Positions 32,625 through 42,899 are shown, counted from the stretch's first letter. The stretch: 64,000 nucleotides of DNA from Clostridia bacterium (GCA_017621155.1 JAGATP010000055.1:62001-126000), one strand, 5' to 3'. A program made the numbers and translations. Notes: a model not told the origin generated them from the sequence alone.

Positions 32625-34442
32625 ATGAACTACGCAAAAGGCAAAGAAAAAGCGGGTAAAATCGCCTTCATGGCGATGGCAATCGTCTGCATCGTCGCAG
32701 TCGTCGCCATCTTCGTCTTTCTGACCGTGAGGAGCATTCCCGCCTTCCGCAAGATCGGATTCTTTGAGTTTCTCTTCGGGGACAATTGGGCTTCCGATCG
32801 GTACGACGTCTACAAAGACCCGCTGTCAGGCTCTTACGGCATCTTCACGATGATCGTGGGGACGCTGGCTGCAACGGTCGGCGCACTCCTGCTTGGCGGC
32901 GTCACGGGCTATTTTACGGCGGTGTTCCTCGCCTTCTTTTGTCCGAAAAGGCTGAAAAAGCCGCTGTCTGCGGTCATCAATCTGCTTGCGGGCATTCCCT
33001 CGGTTGTCTACGGATTTTTCGGAATCGTATTCCTTCTTCCCATTCTCTCAACGTTTGCACCGAACAACGGAACGGGTCTGCTCGCAACTTCGGTGATTCT
33101 CGGCATCATGATTCTGCCGACCGTAGTATCTCTCTCCAAGACCAGCTTAGAGGCAGTCCCCCTCGCCTATTACGAGGGGGCGACTGCCCTGGGCGCAACG
33201 CACACCAAGGCGGTCTTTTCCGTCATGGTGCCTGCCGCAAGGTCGGGCATTGCCGCCTCGCTCATTCTGGGCATCGGGCGCGCCTTGGGAGAGACGATGG
33301 CAGTCGTCATGGTCGCCGGCAACGCGCCTACCTATCCTACGGGGCTGTTCGGAAGCTTCCGCGTGCTCACCGCCAACATCGTCATGGAGATGGGCTACGC
33401 GGGCGAAGTGCAGGAAGATGCACTCATCGCCACGGGCGTCGTTCTGCTCCTCTTCGTCCTCCTCGTCAATCTCGCCTTTCAGGCGATTTCGGGCAAGGCG
33501 GTCGAAAAGATCACCAGAAAGACCGCGGGAAAGGGGCGGCGCAACGTTTTGAAAGAGATGCGGGAGAATTTATCTTACCCCCTTCATCTTCCCGAGGTTG
33601 GAAAGGGACTTGCATGGGCGTGCGGCATCTTTTCCGCCGTTGCCCTCCTTTCCATTCTCGGCTTCCTCTTCTGGAAGGGCGTTCCCACCCTCATTCAAAA
33701 GCCCTCCCTGCTCTTTGGCAAGTATGAGTTCGGAAGCGAAGACGTCACGATCCTTCCCTCCATCGTCTCCACGCTGATGGTGGTCGCCCTAAGCCTTTTG
33801 ATTGCCGTCCCCGTCGGGTGCATGACGGCGATCTTCCTCAACGAATACACGAGGAATGACAGCGTCTTCGTGAAAATCGTCCGCACGGCAATCGACATTC
33901 TCGCTGGCGTTCCCTCCATCGTATACGGACTCTTCGGCATGATCACCTTCGTTCGCATATTTACGGGGGCGAGCAACCTGTTTGCAGGCTCTCTTACCGT
34001 TTCGATTATGCTCCTTCCCACCATCGTGCGCTCTACCGAAGAAAGCCTCAAGTCCGTGCAGGCGGGCTTGCGAGAGGGGAGTCTTGCGTTGGGCGCGGGA
34101 AAGCTCCGCACCATTCTCTGCGTCGTGCTTCCCTCCGCGCTCCCCGGCATTCTGTCCGCCATGATTCTGAGCATGGGCAGAGTCATCAGCGAATCCGCGC
34201 CCTTCCTCTATACGGCGGGCTCGGTGCTTTCGGGAATGCCCAAGGGCTATTTTGACAGCGGCGCAACGCTCGCCGTCGCTCTCTATCGATTGTCCGGAGA
34301 GGGCTGGTACATGCAGGAAGCGTATGCCACGGCGGTCATCTTAATCGTGATCGTGTTGGCGTTGAATTTTTTGGCGGAGGGCATTTCCTCTGCGCTCGAA
34401 AAGCGGATCAAAGGAGAGAACAATGGCAAGAAAACAAGATAG
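32625..34442 (+). CDS. pstCA: Fused phosphate permease PstC-PstA
   Basis: Membrane part of the Pst transporter as a single 605-residue protein; most bacteria encode PstC and PstA separately. Residues 1 to about 300 are PstC-like ([18 protein letters not shown], then the EAA-type loop [19 protein letters not shown]). Residues about 325-605 are PstA-like ([16 protein letters not shown], then [20 protein letters not shown]). About twelve helices are expected. The frame is continuous through the linker ([20 protein letters not shown]), so this is a real fusion and not an adjacent pair. It overlaps pstB by 20 bases. Confidence 0.9.
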   Translation: MNYAKGKEKAGKIAFMAMAIVCIVAVVAIFVFLTVRSIPAFRKIGFFEFLFGDNWASDRYDVYKDPLSGSYGIFTMIVGTLAATVGALLLGGVTGYFTAVFLAFFCPKRLKKPLSAVINLLAGIPSVVYGFFGIVFLLPILSTFAPNNGTGLLATSVILGIMILPTVVSLSKTSLEAVPLAYYEGATALGATHTKAVFSVMVPAARSGIAASLILGIGRALGETMAVVMVAGNAPTYPTGLFGSFRVLTANIVMEMGYAGEVQEDALIATGVVLLLFVLLVNLAFQAISGKAVEKITRKTAGKGRRNVLKEMRENLSYPLHLPEVGKGLAWACGIFSAVALLSILGFLFWKGVPTLIQKPSLLFGKYEFGSEDVTILPSIVSTLMVVALSLLIAVPVGCMTAIFLNEYTRNDSVFVKIVRTAIDILAGVPSIVYGLFGMITFVRIFTGASNLFAGSLTVSIMLLPTIVRSTEESLKSVQAGLREGSLALGAGKLRTILCVVLPSALPGILSAMILSMGRVISESAPFLYTAGSVLSGMPKGYFDSGATLAVALYRLSGEGWYMQEAYATAVILIVIVLALNFLAEGISSALEKRIKGENNGKKTR

Positions 34443-35325
34443 AATCGGAGAAGGCTACGGCGGGGAGATCGCCTTACAAAATACCAAGCTCGGATACGGA
34501 AAGACAGATCTGTTGCAGCGCGCGAAGGAGAAGGGCTTCGTGCAGAAGGCGGCAGTTTCCGCTGATGAAGCGTTTGACGGAACGATCGTCGTCAAGGACG
34601 CCAACCTCTGGTACGGGAGCTTTCAAGCGTTGAAACACGTGAGCGTGGAAATTCCCAACCACAAGACGACCGCCCTCATCGGGCCTTCGGGTTGCGGGAA
34701 GTCCACCTTCTTAAAGTGTTTAAACCGCATGAACGATCTCGTCCCCGAATGCAAGGTTGACGGATCGTTCCGCATCGGCAATCGGGACATCTACGGCAAA
34801 ATCGACGTCAATCTTTTGAGAAAGAACGTCGGCATGGTCTTTCAGAAGCCCAATCCCTTCCCCATGAGCGTTTACGACAACGTCACTTACGGGGCGAAAA
34901 CGTTTGGCATTCGCAAGCGGAGCGAGTTGGACGAAATCGTCGAAACTTCCTTAAAGCAGGCGGCGATGTGGGAGGAGCTCAAAGATCGGCTGCATCAATC
35001 CGCTTTGGGACTCTCGGGCGGACAGCAGCAAAGACTCTGTATCGCGCGTGCGCTCGCCGTCAAGCCGAAGGTCATTCTCATGGACGAACCGACCTCTGCG
35101 CTCGATCCCATTTCCACGGGCAAAATCGAGGAGCTCTGCAAGGAGCTTGCGAAGAACACGACCATCGTCATCGTCACCCACAACATGCAGCAGGCAGTCC
35201 GCATTTCCGACCGCACGGCGTTCTTCCTCCTCGGAGAGCTCGTCGAGTTCGGAGACACCGAGCAGGTGTTCCATTCTCCCGCCGACGAGAGAACGAGCCG
35301 CTATGTGTCGGGGCGATTCGGTTGA
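34423..35325 (+). CDS. pstB: Phosphate ABC transporter ATPase PstB
   Basis: ATPase subunit, 300 residues, about 45 longer than usual at the N-terminus. The extension ([20 protein letters not shown] onward) is charged and not part of the ABC fold, which begins at [11 protein letters not shown]. Walker A is GPSGCGKST, the Q-loop FQKPNPFP, the signature LSGGQQQRL, Walker [14 protein letters not shown] and the H-loop VTHNM. AAAGGAGA precedes the ATG inside the end of the permease gene. No phoU follows, unlike many pst operons. Confidence 0.93.
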   Translation: MARKQDRIGEGYGGEIALQNTKLGYGKTDLLQRAKEKGFVQKAAVSADEAFDGTIVVKDANLWYGSFQALKHVSVEIPNHKTTALIGPSGCGKSTFLKCLNRMNDLVPECKVDGSFRIGNRDIYGKIDVNLLRKNVGMVFQKPNPFPMSVYDNVTYGAKTFGIRKRSELDEIVETSLKQAAMWEELKDRLHQSALGLSGGQQQRLCIARALAVKPKVILMDEPTSALDPISTGKIEELCKELAKNTTIVIVTHNMQQAVRISDRTAFFLLGELVEFGDTEQVFHSPADERTSRYVSGRFG

Positions 35326-35407
35326 TTTAAAAATTCGATTAAAAAAACGATACGATTTGCCTTGATCTGTGATAAAATAGAGAAAAACATAGGCAAGGGA
35401 AAAGACG

Positions 35408-36079
35408 ATGATTTTTTGTGTTGAAGACGACGCCGGCATCCGCGGGATGATGGTGTATACATTGAAAGCTTCCGGCTTCGAGGCGGAGGGCTTCGAGGAG
35501 GGCGTCTCCCTGTTCGAGGCGCTTACAAGTCGAAAGCCGAAGCTCATTCTTCTCGACATCATGCTTCCCGGAGAAGACGGGATTTCCATTTTAAAGCGAC
35601 TGAAAAGGGACGCTCTCACGCGGGATATTCCCGTCATCATGGCAACTGCTAAGGGCACGGAGTACGACAAAGTGACGGGACTCGACCTCGGTGCGGACGA
35701 CTATCTTTGCAAGCCCTTCGGCATGATGGAAATGGTATCGAGGGTCAAGGCGGTGCTTCGTCGTACCGACCGCAAGGAGGAGGGAGAAATCCTGCAACGG
35801 GGAGACATTTCCCTCAACGACGCGGAGCATATCGTTTTAGTGGGAGCGAAGAAGGTCGATCTCACCTTAAAGGAATACAAGCTTTTGCGGCTCTTTTTGA
35901 AGCACCCCGACAAGGTCTTCTCGCGGGAAGAGCTTCTTTCGCTCGTTTGGGGAGAAGAATTTTTCGGGGAAACCAGAACGGTAGACGTACACATCGGCAC
36001 ACTGCGCACCAAGCTCGGCGGGGAGGGTAAAATCGAGACGGTGCGGGGCGTCGGCTATAAAATGGGAGACAAACCATGA
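35408..36079 (+). CDS. phoP: OmpR/PhoB-type response regulator
   Basis: Response regulator of 223 residues, probably the phosphate regulator. The receiver has the phospho-acceptor Asp in LILLDIMLPGEDG and Lys in DDYLCKPF. The winged-helix domain has LTLKEYKLLRLFLKHPDKVF, SREELLSLVWG and the wing RTVDVHIGTLRTKLG. The start overlaps nothing; a short promoter-like stretch with TAAAAT lies before it. It overlaps its kinase by four bases. Assignment to phosphate comes from position and the Pho box. Confidence 0.9.
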   Translation: MIFCVEDDAGIRGMMVYTLKASGFEAEGFEEGVSLFEALTSRKPKLILLDIMLPGEDGISILKRLKRDALTRDIPVIMATAKGTEYDKVTGLDLGADDYLCKPFGMMEMVSRVKAVLRRTDRKEEGEILQRGDISLNDAEHIVLVGAKKVDLTLKEYKLLRLFLKHPDKVFSREELLSLVWGEEFFGETRTVDVHIGTLRTKLGGEGKIETVRGVGYKMGDKP

Positions 36080-37740
36080 CAAAACGAATTTTCCGCGCCG
36101 TATTTTCCGTCGCGCTTTGCGTTTTTTTCGTCACCCTTTCCATCATTATGGTGGCGCTTTACGATAACTTTTCGGAGGACAGAAAAAAACAGCTGAAGGT
36201 GCAGAGCTATCTTGCGGCGCAGGGCGTCGAATCGTTAGGCTTAGATTACTTTTCGGGCCTTGAGACAGACGATTTTCGCATCACCCTCGTCGACGGAGAG
36301 GGAAACGTCCTCTTCGACAGCAAGTCGGACGGTGCGGCGATGGAAAATCATCTCGACAGAGAGGAAATCCAAGAGGCTTTGGAGACGGGCTACGGCGAAA
36401 GCACGCGGTATTCGGATACCATGCTCGAAAAGCAGTACTACGCCGCCGTTCTGCTTTCGGACGGATCTGTCCTGCGCCTTTCGGATACGCAGCTCACGAT
36501 CTGGTCGCTTCTCCTTCGGATGTATAGCCCCATCTTGCTTGTCTTTGTCATCGCTGTCGTTCTGTCCGTCCTCCTGTCGTATACAGCCGCCAAGCAGGCG
36601 GTCAATCCCCTCAATACCCTCGATTTCGACCATCCCGAAGAGAATGCGGGATACGAGGAGCTGACTCCTCTTTTCAAGCGTTTGCTCGCCCAACAGGCGC
36701 AGCTCAAACGGCAGGAAGGGGAACTCAAACGCCAACGCGACGAATTTGCCGCTACCGTCGGCAGCATGAAGGAAGGATTGGTTCTCGTCGGCGAAGAGGG
36801 CACGATCCTCAGCGTCAACCGTTCCGCCGAGCGCATTTTGAAGTCCGATTGCAATCTGATCGGAGAAAACGTTCTTTCGGGCGGGAAGTTTCCCGTTCTC
36901 AAAGAACTTTTGAGCCGTTGCAAAGAGGGGGCCGTCGAACAGCTCGTCAAAGAAGAGCCTTTCGAATTTGAATTTCGCGCAAGCCCCGTCCTCTCGGACG
37001 GAAAGCGGATCGGCTTCGTCATCCTGATGTTCGACGTCACCGAAAAGGAGCAGGCGGAGCAGATGCGTCGGGAATTTACCGCAAACGTTTCGCATGAGCT
37101 CAAAACACCTCTCCATTCCATTTCCGGCTGTGCGGAATTGCTCGCGAACGGCATGGTGAAAAGAGAGGACGTCGAGCAGTTCGCCGCTCAGATTTATACC
37201 GAATCCAAGCGCATGATTCGGCTCGTCGAGGACATCATCAAGCTCTCCTCGCTCGACGAGGGAATCGGCGAAAGCGCGGGAGAGACTTTTGATTTATCCG
37301 AGCTTGCGGAGCAGGCAGTGCATTCCCTTTCGCAGGAAGCGCAGAGGGCGGGCGTCGAAGTCCGCTTCGAAGGGGAAAGGGCGGAGCTCTTCGGAGACGC
37401 TTCCCTTGCGGGGCTCATCGTCTTCAACCTCTTGGACAACGCCGTCAAGTACAATCGACCGGGCGGAACTGTCCGCGTCGGCGTAAAGAAAGAAGGGACG
37501 CAAGTTATTTTACGGGTTGCCGATACGGGAATCGGCATCCCGAAGGAACACCAAGCCCGCATTTTCGAGCGGTTTTATCGGGTCGATAAGAGCCGTTCCA
37601 AGGAGGTCGGCGGCACGGGACTGGGTCTTTCCATCGTCAAGCACGCGGCAAAAAATCTCGGCGCCACCGTCGAGGTGGAGAGTGAAGAGGGGGTTGGGAC
37701 GAAGATGATTGTCCGTTTTATACAAGGAGAAAAAGTATGA
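36076..37740 (+). CDS. phoR: PhoR-like sensor histidine kinase
   Basis: Membrane kinase of 554 residues. It has an N-terminal helix (about 8-28), an extracytoplasmic domain of about 130 residues, a second helix (about 155-175), a PAS-like domain (MKEGLVLVGEEGTILSVNRS) and the kinase core. The H-box is ANVSHELKTPLHSISG, the N-box FNLLDNAVKYN, G1 VADTGIGIP, the F-box ERFYRVD and G2 GGTGLGLSIVKH. Its start overlaps the regulator's stop (ATGA). It should sense phosphate state through the Pst system. Confidence 0.92.
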   Translation: MTKRIFRAVFSVALCVFFVTLSIIMVALYDNFSEDRKKQLKVQSYLAAQGVESLGLDYFSGLETDDFRITLVDGEGNVLFDSKSDGAAMENHLDREEIQEALETGYGESTRYSDTMLEKQYYAAVLLSDGSVLRLSDTQLTIWSLLLRMYSPILLVFVIAVVLSVLLSYTAAKQAVNPLNTLDFDHPEENAGYEELTPLFKRLLAQQAQLKRQEGELKRQRDEFAATVGSMKEGLVLVGEEGTILSVNRSAERILKSDCNLIGENVLSGGKFPVLKELLSRCKEGAVEQLVKEEPFEFEFRASPVLSDGKRIGFVILMFDVTEKEQAEQMRREFTANVSHELKTPLHSISGCAELLANGMVKREDVEQFAAQIYTESKRMIRLVEDIIKLSSLDEGIGESAGETFDLSELAEQAVHSLSQEAQRAGVEVRFEGERAELFGDASLAGLIVFNLLDNAVKYNRPGGTVRVGVKKEGTQVILRVADTGIGIPKEHQARIFERFYRVDKSRSKEVGGTGLGLSIVKHAAKNLGATVEVESEEGVGTKMIVRFIQGEKV

Positions 37741-38573
37741 AAAATTCCTATCAAAGGGTGTTGACGGTGCAGGACATTTCCTGCGTGGGGCAGTGTTCGC
37801 TCACCGTCGCCCTTCCCATTCTGTCCGCTTGCGGCATCGAAACGTGCATTTTGCCGACCGCCCTTTTGTCCAATCACACGGCAAAGGGCTTTCACGGCTT
37901 TACCTGCCTCGATCTGACGAAAGAGCTTCCCGCGATTTTTTCGCAATGGAAAAAAGAGGGGATTCTCTTCGATGCCATTTATACGGGGTATTTGGGGAGT
38001 GTTCCTCAGATCGGACTTCTCCTCGAAGCCCTTCCTTCCCTTTTGAAGGAGAACGCTCCCCTCATCGTCGATCCCGCCATGGCGGATTACGGCGCGCTCT
38101 ATCCCGCTTTCGATCAAAGCTACGTCGAAGAGATGAAAAAGCTCTGCGCGCGCGCCGACTATCTCTTGCCCAACCTCACCGAGGCGTGCCTTCTTGCGGA
38201 CGTCCCCTACCGCGAAGGGATGGGAGAAGGGGAGATAGAGGGGCTGATCGAGAAGCTCTCCGAGCGCTATTTCGCCACCGTCGTCTTGAAGGGAATCCCT
38301 TTGGGGGACGAGCTTGGCATTCTCGCCGTGAAGGGGGGAAAGAAGCTCGCTTCTTACCGTCACCGTCGGCTTCCCCAAAATTTGCACGGTACGGGAGACA
38401 TTTTCGCTTCCGCCTTTTCGGGCGCGCTGATTAAGACGGGAGACCTTTCCCGTTCCATTCGCACCGCGGCGGATTTTACGGTGAAGAGCATGGAAAACAC
38501 CCTTTCCGACCCCTCGCATTGGTACGGGGCAAAATTCGAGACCGCTCTTTCCGAGCTGACGCAAAAATTTTGA
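37737..38573 (+). CDS. Pyridoxine/pyridoxamine kinase-like protein
   Basis: Ribokinase-superfamily kinase of 278 residues that should phosphorylate vitamin B6 vitamers. The N-terminus VLTVQDISCVGQCSLTVALP and the downstream LPTALLSNHTAKGF match the PdxK/PdxY group; IVDPAMADYG and the C-terminal catalytic GTGDIFASAFSGAL complete it. It overlaps phoR by four bases (ATGA), so it is co-translated with the phosphate-sensing genes, though the link between B6 and phosphate is not obvious. Confidence 0.85.
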   Translation: MKNSYQRVLTVQDISCVGQCSLTVALPILSACGIETCILPTALLSNHTAKGFHGFTCLDLTKELPAIFSQWKKEGILFDAIYTGYLGSVPQIGLLLEALPSLLKENAPLIVDPAMADYGALYPAFDQSYVEEMKKLCARADYLLPNLTEACLLADVPYREGMGEGEIEGLIEKLSERYFATVVLKGIPLGDELGILAVKGGKKLASYRHRRLPQNLHGTGDIFASAFSGALIKTGDLSRSIRTAADFTVKSMENTLSDPSHWYGAKFETALSELTQKF

Positions 38574-38581
38574 TTTTTCTG

Positions 38582-38610
38582 TTGACAACCTCTTTTCATA
38601 GTGCTATAAT
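38582..38610 (+). promoter_or_regulatory. Consensus promoter ahead of the patatin gene
   Basis: Exact TTGACA and TATAAT with 17 bases between. The predicted RNA start is about 38617. Confidence 0.8.
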
Positions 38611-38656
38611 ACTCCCAAGAAGAACGGAAGGAAAAGAGGCTTGCTTTGCATTGACG

Positions 38657-38680
38657 AGAGCGCCAAGAGGCGCTCTTTTT
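38657..38680 (+). terminator. Terminator inside the patatin leader
   Basis: AGAGCGCC and its complement with loop AAGA, then five T. It lies between the promoter and the ATG at 38704, so about 65 bases of RNA would be made unless read-through occurs. Attenuation or a separate short RNA is possible. Confidence 0.75.
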
Positions 38681-38703
38681 CAACCGTAAAATAGGAGAGA
38701 AGG

Positions 38704-39657
38704 ATGAAAGAGAAAGGTTGGAAGCTCCGTAAACCGGGGAAGAGAAAGGAATACAGCAGGATTGACGAAATCAAAATCGAGAGCGCGCCCGATACGCTTG
38801 TCGAGGGTTGCCTTGCGTTGGAGGGAGGAGCCTTTCGCGGCGTGTATACGTCGGGCGTCCTCGATTGTCTGATGAAAGAGGGAATCAACTTGCAGACCAC
38901 CGTCGGCGTTTCGGCAGGAGCGCTCAACGGCTTGAACTACACGGCAGGCCTTGTCGGCAGGTCGGCAATTTGCAATTTAAAGTACCGCCACGACAGCCGT
39001 TGGGTCGGCATACAGGCGGTCAGGACGGACAGGGGCATCGTCGGCTTCGAGTTCTTGTTCACCGACTTTGAAAAACAATATCCCTTTGCCTACGACCGTT
39101 TCTTTCGGGGGGACAGGCGCTTCGTCGCCGTCGCAACCAATCTGGAGAGCGGGAAAGAGGAGTATTTCGACAATTTAAAGCCCTTTGACGACAGGATTTT
39201 CAAGGCGGTTCGCGCCTCTGCAAGTATGCCTTTCGTCTCGAAGTCCGTCGAAATCGACGGCAAACGTTATCTCGACGGCGGGTGCGCCACCAAGCTCCCC
39301 ATTCGCTGGGCGCTCGCAGGGAATTTTTCCAAGATCGTCTTCGTGGCGACGAGAGAGCCTTCTTACCGTCGAGAGGAAAAGGAGAAATCGGGACTTCTCG
39401 ATCGCGGCTTTTATCGCCGCTATCCCAACTTTGTCGAGGCGCTTCGGAACATGAACAGGCGCTACAACGAGGATTGCGACCTCATCGACTCACTTGTGGC
39501 GGAGGGGAAGATTTTTCGCATCGCGCCTTCCGTTCCCGTTTCAGTGAGCAGAATGGAAGGGGATATGGAAAAACTCGGAGAGTTGTACCGCCTCGGCTAC
39601 GGGGACGCAGAGCGTTTGCTTCCCGCTCTGAAAGCGTATTTGGGACTGGATTCATGA
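38704..39657 (+). CDS. Patatin-like phospholipase
   Basis: Predicted lipid acyl hydrolase of 317 residues, cytoplasmic or peripheral. The oxyanion-hole motif is LEGGAFRGVYTSGVLD, the catalytic Ser is in GVSAGALNG and the catalytic Asp in YLDGGCATKLPI. These are the dyad and motifs of the patatin family (as in YlmK/RssA-type proteins). GGAGAGAAGG precedes the ATG. No lipid-metabolism neighbour helps identify the substrate. Confidence 0.9.
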   Translation: MKEKGWKLRKPGKRKEYSRIDEIKIESAPDTLVEGCLALEGGAFRGVYTSGVLDCLMKEGINLQTTVGVSAGALNGLNYTAGLVGRSAICNLKYRHDSRWVGIQAVRTDRGIVGFEFLFTDFEKQYPFAYDRFFRGDRRFVAVATNLESGKEEYFDNLKPFDDRIFKAVRASASMPFVSKSVEIDGKRYLDGGCATKLPIRWALAGNFSKIVFVATREPSYRREEKEKSGLLDRGFYRRYPNFVEALRNMNRRYNEDCDLIDSLVAEGKIFRIAPSVPVSVSRMEGDMEKLGELYRLGYGDAERLLPALKAYLGLDS

Positions 39658-39694
39658 AAAAATCGCCTCGAAATTTCGATTTCGAGGCGATTTT
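39658..39694. terminator. Bidirectional terminator between patatin and GH3
   Basis: AATCGCCTCGAAA and its exact complement; T-runs lie on both strands, so it can end the patatin transcript (plus) and the GH3 transcript (minus). Confidence 0.85.
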
Positions 39695-39710
39695 GTAAAA
39701 CGCATAGAGA

Positions 39711-39739
39711 AGGGCGCCCCTTAGTGGGACGCCCTTTTT
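39711..39739 (+). terminator. Second hairpin terminator between the convergent genes
   Basis: AGGGCGCCCC pairs with GGGACGCCCT (one mismatch) and is followed by five T. Confidence 0.75.
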
Positions 39740-39755
39740 GAGGTCAAAGGAGAAA

Positions 39756-42700
39756 TTACAGCTCTTCTTTGGTGTGATAGTTTTCGGGATGACGCTTGCA
39801 GTCGCGCTGACGCAGGACAATCCAGACGATGCCGCCGACGATCAGGGCATAGACGACGATGTTTGCAATCAAAAGCCCGATTGCCCAAGGTGCAAGTCCG
39901 TAAGAGATCTTCGCGCCGGGCGCAATGCCGTTCATCGCGTTGGAATTGACGACGGTGTAGCACACGTTTTTGGCAGTTTGCTGTAAGCAGCGGATTGCCG
40001 TTGCGCTCTTTATGTCGTAGATGGGAATGTCATAGGACATCAGACAAGCGTCTCCGCCTGCGCGCAGCATCTGATCGGCATACATAAAGTCGGTGCGCAC
40101 GGAGTCGGTGAGTACAAGTCCCTGGAAGCCCCATTCGCCGCGAAGTACTTCCGTGATGAGTGCATAGCTGCCGCCTGCCCACGTATCGCCGATGCAGTTG
40201 AAGGAAGTCATGACGGCGGTCGCAGCTCTGAAGTCTTCGATCACCTTCGTCTCTCCCTCTGCATTGAGGTATGTTAAGTCGGTTTTTGCCTCTTTGAATA
40301 CGATTTCAAATGCCTTCAGATAGAGCTCGCGCAGGGATTGTTCGCTTGCCCACGTTAAGAGGATGCAGTCGTTGCCTTTCAGTTCGTAAGAGCTGCCCGA
40401 AATGCTGAGCTCGATGGAAGCGCCCGAATTGAGATTTCTCGCATACGATTCCTGATCATTTACCGCAAAGTGCTTGACGTAAGCGTACAGTCCGCGGGAA
40501 GCGGCGCCGCTCACTTCGCGGGCGCAGAGTTTTCCCGCCAGAACGGGATCTTCGGAGAAATACTCGAAGTTTCTGCCCGAGAACGGCGTTCTGTGAAGGT
40601 TCGTTGCGGGCGCATACCAGCCGTTCATGCCGTATTGCAGCCCTTCTTCACCGATGGCTCTGCCGATTTCGTAGAGCAGATCCTGATTCCAGGTTGCGGC
40701 AAGTACGATTTCGCAGGGGAATGCGACGAGATATTGCGCTCCCGTATCCGTTCCGAGGGAAGCCGTTTTCAGACACTGCGGGCCGTCGTTTTCATTGGTC
40801 AGAGGCTTGCCGAGGCGTTCTACCGCAGCGGTAGACCAACCGGATTTGGCCGCAAGCACGCGCATTTCCTCTACGCTGAACTGTTCTATGAATTTTTCCC
40901 AGGCGGGGTCGTCGTAATCTACGCCGCGCAGCGTGTTGAGGTTGATGCCGTTGTTTTGCTCCACAAGGGGCATTTCGTCATCAGGGTTGTTGTGGAGCGC
41001 GACTTCCGCCTCCGAATCGAAGCGATTTTCCTCCAGCGCCTTTTTCAGTCCGGCGGGCATAGCCTTGTCTTGCAGGGTAGGCGCAGTGGGGTAGGTCGAT
41101 GCAAAATTCTGTCTGGACATCGTTTTGCTGCCGTCCTTTACGCTCAGATTGTTGTACTGCATGTCTTCGTCAAAGCGGTTGGTCGCGGCAACGGCGTCGC
41201 TTTCGCGCTTGCCGTCTTTTTCAGCGCTGTATACGATTTTTTTGTCGATCGTATGCGCTGCGCTGCTGTTTTTATCGGCGTAAGCCCAGCTGTGCGAACC
41301 GTAGTTCACGCCGTCTACCGTGCCCAGATAGAAGGTGTATTTGCCGCTGTCCAGCACGTATGCCTTTTCGACGGTATCGTCATACGAGGCAATGTCCTCC
41401 GCTTTGACGGAAAGGACGAGCTTTTCGGATGCGCCGGGAGCAAGTTCTTTCGTTTTGCCGAACTCAGCGAGGACGACCTTGGACTTTTCCACGCCACCCT
41501 TGATATAAGGGGTTTCCGCGTAGAGCTGCACAACGTCTTTTCCCTTAACGGAACCCGTGTTCTTCACCTCTACCGAGAAGGTAAAGACGCCGTTCTGGTA
41601 GCTGTGATCTACGATTTTCTGTTCAAAGGTCGTGTAAGAAAGACCGTAGCCGAAGGGATAAACCACGCCGTTGGTGCGGTTGTAATAGGCGTCTTTTCCC
41701 TCGCCGAAGAATCCCTCGGCGGCAGCGGTTTCGTACCAGCGATAGCCGTTGTAAATGCCCTCTTCATAGCCGACGTAGTACACGTTTCTGTTTTTCGTGT
41801 TGTCGCCTTTGTAATAGTCGATGTAGGTGTCGTAGCGCACCATGATATCTTCCGTCTTGTTGGAGGCGTAGATGTTGGGGTCGCTGAAATTGAGAATGGT
41901 CGGGTTGTTCAAGAAGTCTGCGGCATAGGTGTCGGGAAGTCTTCCGGAAGGATTTGCCTTGCCCGTCAACACATTGGCAACGCCTTTGTAGCCCGCTTTT
42001 CCGGGCGCGCCGATCCAAAGGATGGCGTCTACGTTGTCGTTGTCCGCAAGCTTGCCGATTTCCATGGGGGAGGGGGAGTTGAGAATGACGACGAGAGTAT
42101 CGCTGTTTTTACCCACCGTCTCGATGAGCTTCTCCTCGTTGTTCGTCAGCTCGAGATAGTGCTTGTCGGGGTTTTGGTCAAACGAGACCGCGCCGTGCGC
42201 CTTGTCCATTTGACGGGGCGCGTCTGCACCCTCGCCGCCGCTTCTGCCCAACCATACAATCGAGGTTTTGTTTTCCTTTGCGTTCGATTTCGCATAAACT
42301 GCGGCAGGATCGTCCAATTCCGGTACGTCCCAATGGGCGAGAATGGCACCCAAAGACACGGAGGGACGGTCGGGCTTATCGGGGGAAGAGCCCCAAGTTT
42401 TCGCGTTTGCCTTTGTCCAACTCAGATATTCCTCTTTCAGCAGGGGATTGATGCCGATTCCCACGCCTTTCAGGGCGTCTTCGGGGGAGATCAGGTTGTC
42501 TGAGCCGATTGCTCCCGCACCCGCTCCGCCGTTGACGGGATAGTAGAAAGACCACCCGAAGGCGTTGATGGTATTATTTGCCTGCAACGGAAGGGCGTTT
42601 CGGTTGTTTTTCAACAGCACAGCACCTTCTTCGGCAGCCTGTACCGCCAATTTTTCCGCTTCGGCGTCCGCCTTTTCCTTGCTGCCGGCAGCCTTTTTGT

Positions 42701-42899
42701 AGTAATCCGCGTCTAACTGTTCCGATCCTTCCATCGGCGTGACGTAGACGGGCGGCTGTCCTAAGATGTTGTTCATGACGATCTCGAAGTAGTTCATCAC
42801 TGCCGTGACGGCAATGATCAATCCGAGCAAGAGTGCCATAAACGGAATCAAAATCAAGAGAAACTTGTTTTGACTCATCTTCTTTTTTTGGTTGTTCAT
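39756..42899 (-). CDS. Membrane-anchored, domain-permuted glycoside hydrolase family 3 (second copy)
   Basis: Surface beta-glycosidase of 1047 residues with the same reversed architecture as the protein at 18133. N-terminal helix about residues 13-35 (FLLILIPFMALLLGLIIAV); sandwich domain (AAEEGAVLLKNNRNALPL, about 85); fibronectin-like domain (YPFGYGLSYTTFE, about 413); catalytic barrel with GRNFEYFSEDP, KHFAVNDQE (about 810) and nucleophile Asp in LVLTDSVRTDF (about 933); then a helix (about 1003-1025) and a charged tail. The barrel carries an insert after KHFAVNDQE that the other copy lacks. Start 42899 follows AAGGAGAAG. It lies just downstream of a LytTR/AgrC-like pair. Confidence 0.9.
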   Translation of the reverse strand: MNNQKKKMSQNKFLLILIPFMALLLGLIIAVTAVMNYFEIVMNNILGQPPVYVTPMEGSEQLDADYYKKAAGSKEKADAEAEKLAVQAAEEGAVLLKNNRNALPLQANNTINAFGWSFYYPVNGGAGAGAIGSDNLISPEDALKGVGIGINPLLKEEYLSWTKANAKTWGSSPDKPDRPSVSLGAILAHWDVPELDDPAAVYAKSNAKENKTSIVWLGRSGGEGADAPRQMDKAHGAVSFDQNPDKHYLELTNNEEKLIETVGKNSDTLVVILNSPSPMEIGKLADNDNVDAILWIGAPGKAGYKGVANVLTGKANPSGRLPDTYAADFLNNPTILNFSDPNIYASNKTEDIMVRYDTYIDYYKGDNTKNRNVYYVGYEEGIYNGYRWYETAAAEGFFGEGKDAYYNRTNGVVYPFGYGLSYTTFEQKIVDHSYQNGVFTFSVEVKNTGSVKGKDVVQLYAETPYIKGGVEKSKVVLAEFGKTKELAPGASEKLVLSVKAEDIASYDDTVEKAYVLDSGKYTFYLGTVDGVNYGSHSWAYADKNSSAAHTIDKKIVYSAEKDGKRESDAVAATNRFDEDMQYNNLSVKDGSKTMSRQNFASTYPTAPTLQDKAMPAGLKKALEENRFDSEAEVALHNNPDDEMPLVEQNNGINLNTLRGVDYDDPAWEKFIEQFSVEEMRVLAAKSGWSTAAVERLGKPLTNENDGPQCLKTASLGTDTGAQYLVAFPCEIVLAATWNQDLLYEIGRAIGEEGLQYGMNGWYAPATNLHRTPFSGRNFEYFSEDPVLAGKLCAREVSGAASRGLYAYVKHFAVNDQESYARNLNSGASIELSISGSSYELKGNDCILLTWASEQSLRELYLKAFEIVFKEAKTDLTYLNAEGETKVIEDFRAATAVMTSFNCIGDTWAGGSYALITEVLRGEWGFQGLVLTDSVRTDFMYADQMLRAGGDACLMSYDIPIYDIKSATAIRCLQQTAKNVCYTVVNSNAMNGIAPGAKISYGLAPWAIGLLIANIVVYALIVGGIVWIVLRQRDCKRHPENYHTKEEL

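Noticed and set aside
40470..42503. A 677-codon open frame antisense to the second permuted GH3
   Set aside because: It mirrors the codon structure of the GH3 gene, has no ribosome site or recognisable domain, and the GH3 frame is unmistakable.
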